NCBI RefSeq assembly: GCF_030345095.1
Contig: NZ_CP128360.1
Location: 5,456,001-5,520,000 of the forward strand
Length of the DNA: 64,000 bases
DNA from: Solwaraspora sp. WMMA2056
GTDB lineage: Bacteria > Actinomycetota > Actinomycetes > Mycobacteriales > Micromonosporaceae
Direction: 5' to 3'
In this document: positions 61,778 to 64,000 of the stretch, piece by piece
Layout of the letters: every line of letters begins with the position of its first letter
How positions within the stretch are numbered: position 1 is the first letter of the stretch
Notes under the pieces: generated by a model
What the model saw: only the letters and a program-made list of their open reading frames with translations
Databases searched by the model: none
Told to the model about the DNA's origin: nothing
Translations under genes and position numbers: made by a program

Positions 61778-62719
61778 ATGGTCCCACCCGATCAGCCCGC
61801 CCGCCGGACTCCGACCCACTCGCCGGAGCCACTGGGCAGGGAGATCAGCGCAACTACCCTCAGTAGTGCACGCAACACGGAAGTGCCACCGCGACCTCGA
61901 CTTCTGGCCCACGAGGAGCTGGTGCTGGTCACTGCCGGTCACGGTAGCCACGAGATCGATTTCGTCCCGTACCCCTGCCGACCCGGCACCCTGCTGCGGG
62001 CCCGCGCCGGTCAGGTCACCCGGTCGGGCGGTCAGGCCGGGCTCGACGCGATCGTGGTGCGGTGGACCGTGGACGGGCCGGCGGAACCGTCGGCGGCGGA
62101 CCGGCCCGCGTACTGGCAACTGGTCGGCGAGGACGCCGACGCGCTGATCAACGAGGTCAGCCAACTGGTGGTGGACAGCGACCGACCGCGTCGCTCCCCC
62201 GTCGTCGACGACCTGCTGCGACACCAACTGCAGGTGATCCTGCTGCGGGTCGCCCTGCTCACCGACGAGAACCCGTTGGCCGACCCGGTCGGCGACGCCT
62301 CGGTGCGCGGTGACACCTTCCGGCGCTTCCAGGTGGAGGTCGAACGCGACCACGCCCGGACCCGACGGGTCGAGGAGTACGCCGAGCGACTGTGCTGCGC
62401 GGTACGCACCCTCACCCGGGCCAGCCTGAGCGTGACCGGGCGGACCGCCAAACAGGTCATCGACGACCGCGTCACGTTGCAGGCCAAACGACTGCTCGCC
62501 GCCACCGATCTGCCGGTCGCCGAGATCGGGCAGCGGCTGGGGTTCGGCGAGCCGACGAATTTCGGGCGGTTCTTTCAACGCGAGGCCGGCTGCAGTCCGG
62601 GTACGTTCCGCGCGACAGTCGGCGAGCACCCTCCGGTGGCCGAGCTGGTCGCGACAACCGGCATGATGGGGGCGTGCAGATCTCCGCGCGCGGCGACTAT
62701 GCGGTACGGGCAGCACTGA
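61778..62719 (+). CDS. AraC family transcriptional regulator
   Basis: 313 residues. The N-terminal ~170 residues form a cupin-like sensor (LVLVTAGHGSHEIDFVPYPC, GTLLRARAGQVTR). The C-terminal AraC domain (~210-300) contains RTAKQVIDDRVTLQAKRLLA, DLPVAEIGQRLGFGEPTNFG and FFQREAGCSPGTFR. The last 46 bases overlap the start of the Rrf2 gene in another frame. Confidence 0.88.
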   Translation: MVPPDQPARRTPTHSPEPLGREISATTLSSARNTEVPPRPRLLAHEELVLVTAGHGSHEIDFVPYPCRPGTLLRARAGQVTRSGGQAGLDAIVVRWTVDGPAEPSAADRPAYWQLVGEDADALINEVSQLVVDSDRPRRSPVVDDLLRHQLQVILLRVALLTDENPLADPVGDASVRGDTFRRFQVEVERDHARTRRVEEYAERLCCAVRTLTRASLSVTGRTAKQVIDDRVTLQAKRLLAATDLPVAEIGQRLGFGEPTNFGRFFQREAGCSPGTFRATVGEHPPVAELVATTGMMGACRSPRAATMRYGQH

Positions 62720-63129
62720 TCCTGGCTGCGGCGTACCCGACGCTGATGTCCACCCAGGCGATCGCGGCCGAGCAGGACATGCCGCGCAAGTTCCTCGAAG
62801 CGGTCCTGGCGGACCTGCGTCGCGGCGGGGTGGTCCGCGCCCAGCGCGGCGCGGAGGGCGGCTACACGTTGACCCAGCCGCCCCGCGACATCACGATCGG
62901 GGCGGTCCTGCGGGCCGTCGACGGACCGTTGGCGGGGGTACGGGGTCTGCGCCCGGAAGAGACCCGCTACGACGGTGCCGCCGAGAACCTGCCCCGGCTG
63001 TGGGTCGCGGTACGGGCGGCGGTACGCGAGGTCGTCGACGAGGTCAGCCTGGCCGAGGTGCTCAGTGGCCGGATGCCTGCGCACGTACGCAAGTTGACGT
63101 TGAAGCCGGACGCCTGGGAGTCACGCTGA
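62674..63129 (+). CDS. Rrf2 family regulator without cysteines
   Basis: 151 residues. The winged helix reads ISARGDYAVRAALILAAAYP, TQAIAAEQDMPRKFLEAVLA, and the wing RGAEGGYTLTQPPRDITIG. IscR/NsrR members use three Cys to hold an Fe-S cluster; this protein has none, so it belongs to the cluster-free group (CymR-like) and would sense something else. GTG 62674 lies inside the end of the AraC gene, suggesting coupling. Confidence 0.87.
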   Translation: MQISARGDYAVRAALILAAAYPTLMSTQAIAAEQDMPRKFLEAVLADLRRGGVVRAQRGAEGGYTLTQPPRDITIGAVLRAVDGPLAGVRGLRPEETRYDGAAENLPRLWVAVRAAVREVVDEVSLAEVLSGRMPAHVRKLTLKPDAWESR

Positions 63130-63250
63130 CGGCCGCTCTCCCTCAGCGGGCACCGGCTGGCGCGACCGCGCACAGAGGACGCGTTTGCCGATCGACCCGC
63201 CCGGGAATTGTCGACGCCATCCGCAGTCGGCGATCGAAGGGAGCAGGGCG

Positions 63251-63430
63251 ATGGGTGTGATGTTCCGCAAGCGGAAGCGTTTCGGTCCGCTGCAGTTGAA
63301 CTTCACGGAGAACGGCTTCTCCTCGTGGACGATCCGGATCGGCAAGTGGTCGTGGAACTCGCGGGCGCGGGCCCACCGCTACGACCTGCCCGGACCGTTC
63401 TCCTGGAAGCAGGACAAGTCCCGCAGTTGA
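63251..63430 (+). CDS. DUF4236 small protein
   Basis: 59 residues (FRKRKRFGPLQLNFTENGFS, then WTIRIGKWSWNSRARAHRYD). The pattern (basic start, LNF-x(4)-GFSS-x(3)-RIG) is that of DUF4236 and related short proteins. AGGGAG lies upstream of the ATG at 63251; an ATG three codons later is an alternative. Function unknown. Confidence 0.75.
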   Translation: MGVMFRKRKRFGPLQLNFTENGFSSWTIRIGKWSWNSRARAHRYDLPGPFSWKQDKSRS

Positions 63431-63478
63431 CGCCCGGTCCGCCGGTGCCCCACCGGTGACGCGGACGGTATGCGGCCG

Positions 63479-63527
63479 CAGGTGGTCGGGGTGTGACGAG
63501 AGTTCCTCGCCGCACCCCGACCACCTG
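63479..63527 (+). terminator. Strong hairpin between DUF4236 and channel genes
   Basis: A perfect 15-base stem, CAGGTGGTCGGGGTG (63479-63493) with its complement (63513-63527), and a 19-base loop that itself contains a small CGAG/CTCG hairpin. Confidence 0.65.
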
Positions 63528-63543
63528 TGGCAATAATGACTTT

Positions 63544-64000
63544 ATGTCCAAAATCTCCGGTACGGCGGACGAGCCCGCATCCGAACCGTCGCAGGCCGAG
63601 CAACGTCGGCACCGGGCCGAGGTGTGGCACACCACCCTCATCTGCCTGCTGATGGTCGCGCTCTACTATCTGGTACCGATCGAACCCGACGTCTCCGGGG
63701 TGCACCGCGTCGTCCGCGCCGTGATCACCACCGTCGGCGTCGTACTGGTCGCGACGATGGTGCTGCTCCAGATCCGCCGGCAGATCACCGTCGACCCGTC
63801 GGACATGCGGCTCGCCCGGCTGGCGATCACCCTGGTCGGCGGCGTCATCGCCTTCGCCCTCGCCGACCTGGTCATTTCCTTCAGCGACCCCGGCCAGTTC
63901 GTCAACATGACCACCAAGACCGACGCGCTCTACTTCGCCATCGGCACCCTGACCACCGTCGGGTACGGCGACGTGCACGCCAACGGTCAGGTCGCCCGGG
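63544..64000 (+). CDS. Potassium channel family protein (5' part, runs off window)
   Basis: 152 residues are seen. Three hydrophobic segments (TLICLLMVALYYLVPI, AVITTVGVVLVATMVLLQI, LAITLVGGVIAFALADLVIS) precede the pore helix and selectivity filter ALYFAIGTLTTVGYGDVHANG. The ATG at 63544 follows an AT-rich stretch (AATAATGACTTT) that probably includes the promoter and leaves little leader. The C-terminus is outside the window. Confidence 0.88.
   Translation, partial: MSKISGTADEPASEPSQAEQRRHRAEVWHTTLICLLMVALYYLVPIEPDVSGVHRVVRAVITTVGVVLVATMVLLQIRRQITVDPSDMRLARLAITLVGGVIAFALADLVISFSDPGQFVNMTTKTDALYFAIGTLTTVGYGDVHANGQVAR

Overview
The window is high-GC (about 70%) DNA from an actinomycete, most likely a member of the Micromonosporaceae (Micromonospora-like). 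The basis is the codon bias, the many GTG starts and GTGA/ATGA gene overlaps, an SsgA-family sporulation/cell-division gene (ssgB), an aceA/aceB pair next to a RamB-type regulator, secreted CAZymes with CBM13 and CBM2 modules, and XRE-TPR regulators of actinomycete type. This assignment is inference from gene content; no 16S gene is present.

Region by region. 1-2 kb: a partial SPFH/band-7 membrane protein and a nitroreductase. 2-5 kb: a secreted GH43 exo-galactanase-like enzyme with a CBM13 and a ROK regulator. 5-9.4 kb: the glyoxylate shunt (ramB divergent from aceA-aceB). 9.4-16 kb: a PfpI protein, a secreted CE1-type esterase with CBM2, a PIN-domain remnant, a dehalogenase-like hydrolase, a BTAD regulator and a lactonase-like MBL protein, followed by a striking nested palindrome. 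16-20.3 kb: a 1419-residue multimodular GH59-like enzyme. 20.5-28.1 kb: a catabolic operon in decay. Its order was amidohydrolase, hydroxyisobutyrate dehydrogenase, M24 peptidase, E1-alpha, E1-beta, E2-like, aldehyde dehydrogenase. It carries several internal deletions, a one-base frameshift and an IS110 insertion, while its XRE-cupin regulator looks intact. 28-33 kb: a glycosyltransferase with a MarR regulator, an SDR with a divergent TetR and two clear operators, and a DUF234-type ATPase.

33-41.7 kb is an accessory island. It holds a HigBA-like toxin-antitoxin pair, two XRE-TPR regulators (one in an overlapping three-gene set with two very small proteins), a compact ParA / SAP-like / RAMA-CBS-HEPN operon, and a secreted trypsin-fold protein that has lost two of its three catalytic residues. 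The ParA operon is the best candidate for an undescribed system: a ParA ATPase, a possible DNA binder, and a protein joining a restriction-associated domain, a nucleotide-sensing CBS pair and a HEPN RNase motif.

41.7-52.6 kb is a polysaccharide-use locus: ABC importer (SBP plus two permeases), DUF624 protein, 2-hydroxyacid dehydrogenase, DeoR-LacI hybrid regulator, DUF2264 protein, heparinase II/III-like lyase and a sugar isomerase. 52.7-64 kb holds a DUF805 protein, a secreted protein of three internal repeats, a TetR gene divergent from an ene-reductase/SDR fusion, a GH43 enzyme, a PIN/HTH toxin-antitoxin pair, tRNA-Val(CAC) with a classic intrinsic terminator, ssgB, AraC and Rrf2 regulators, a DUF4236 protein and the start of a K+ channel. 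All assignments come from reading the sequence; no database search was run.
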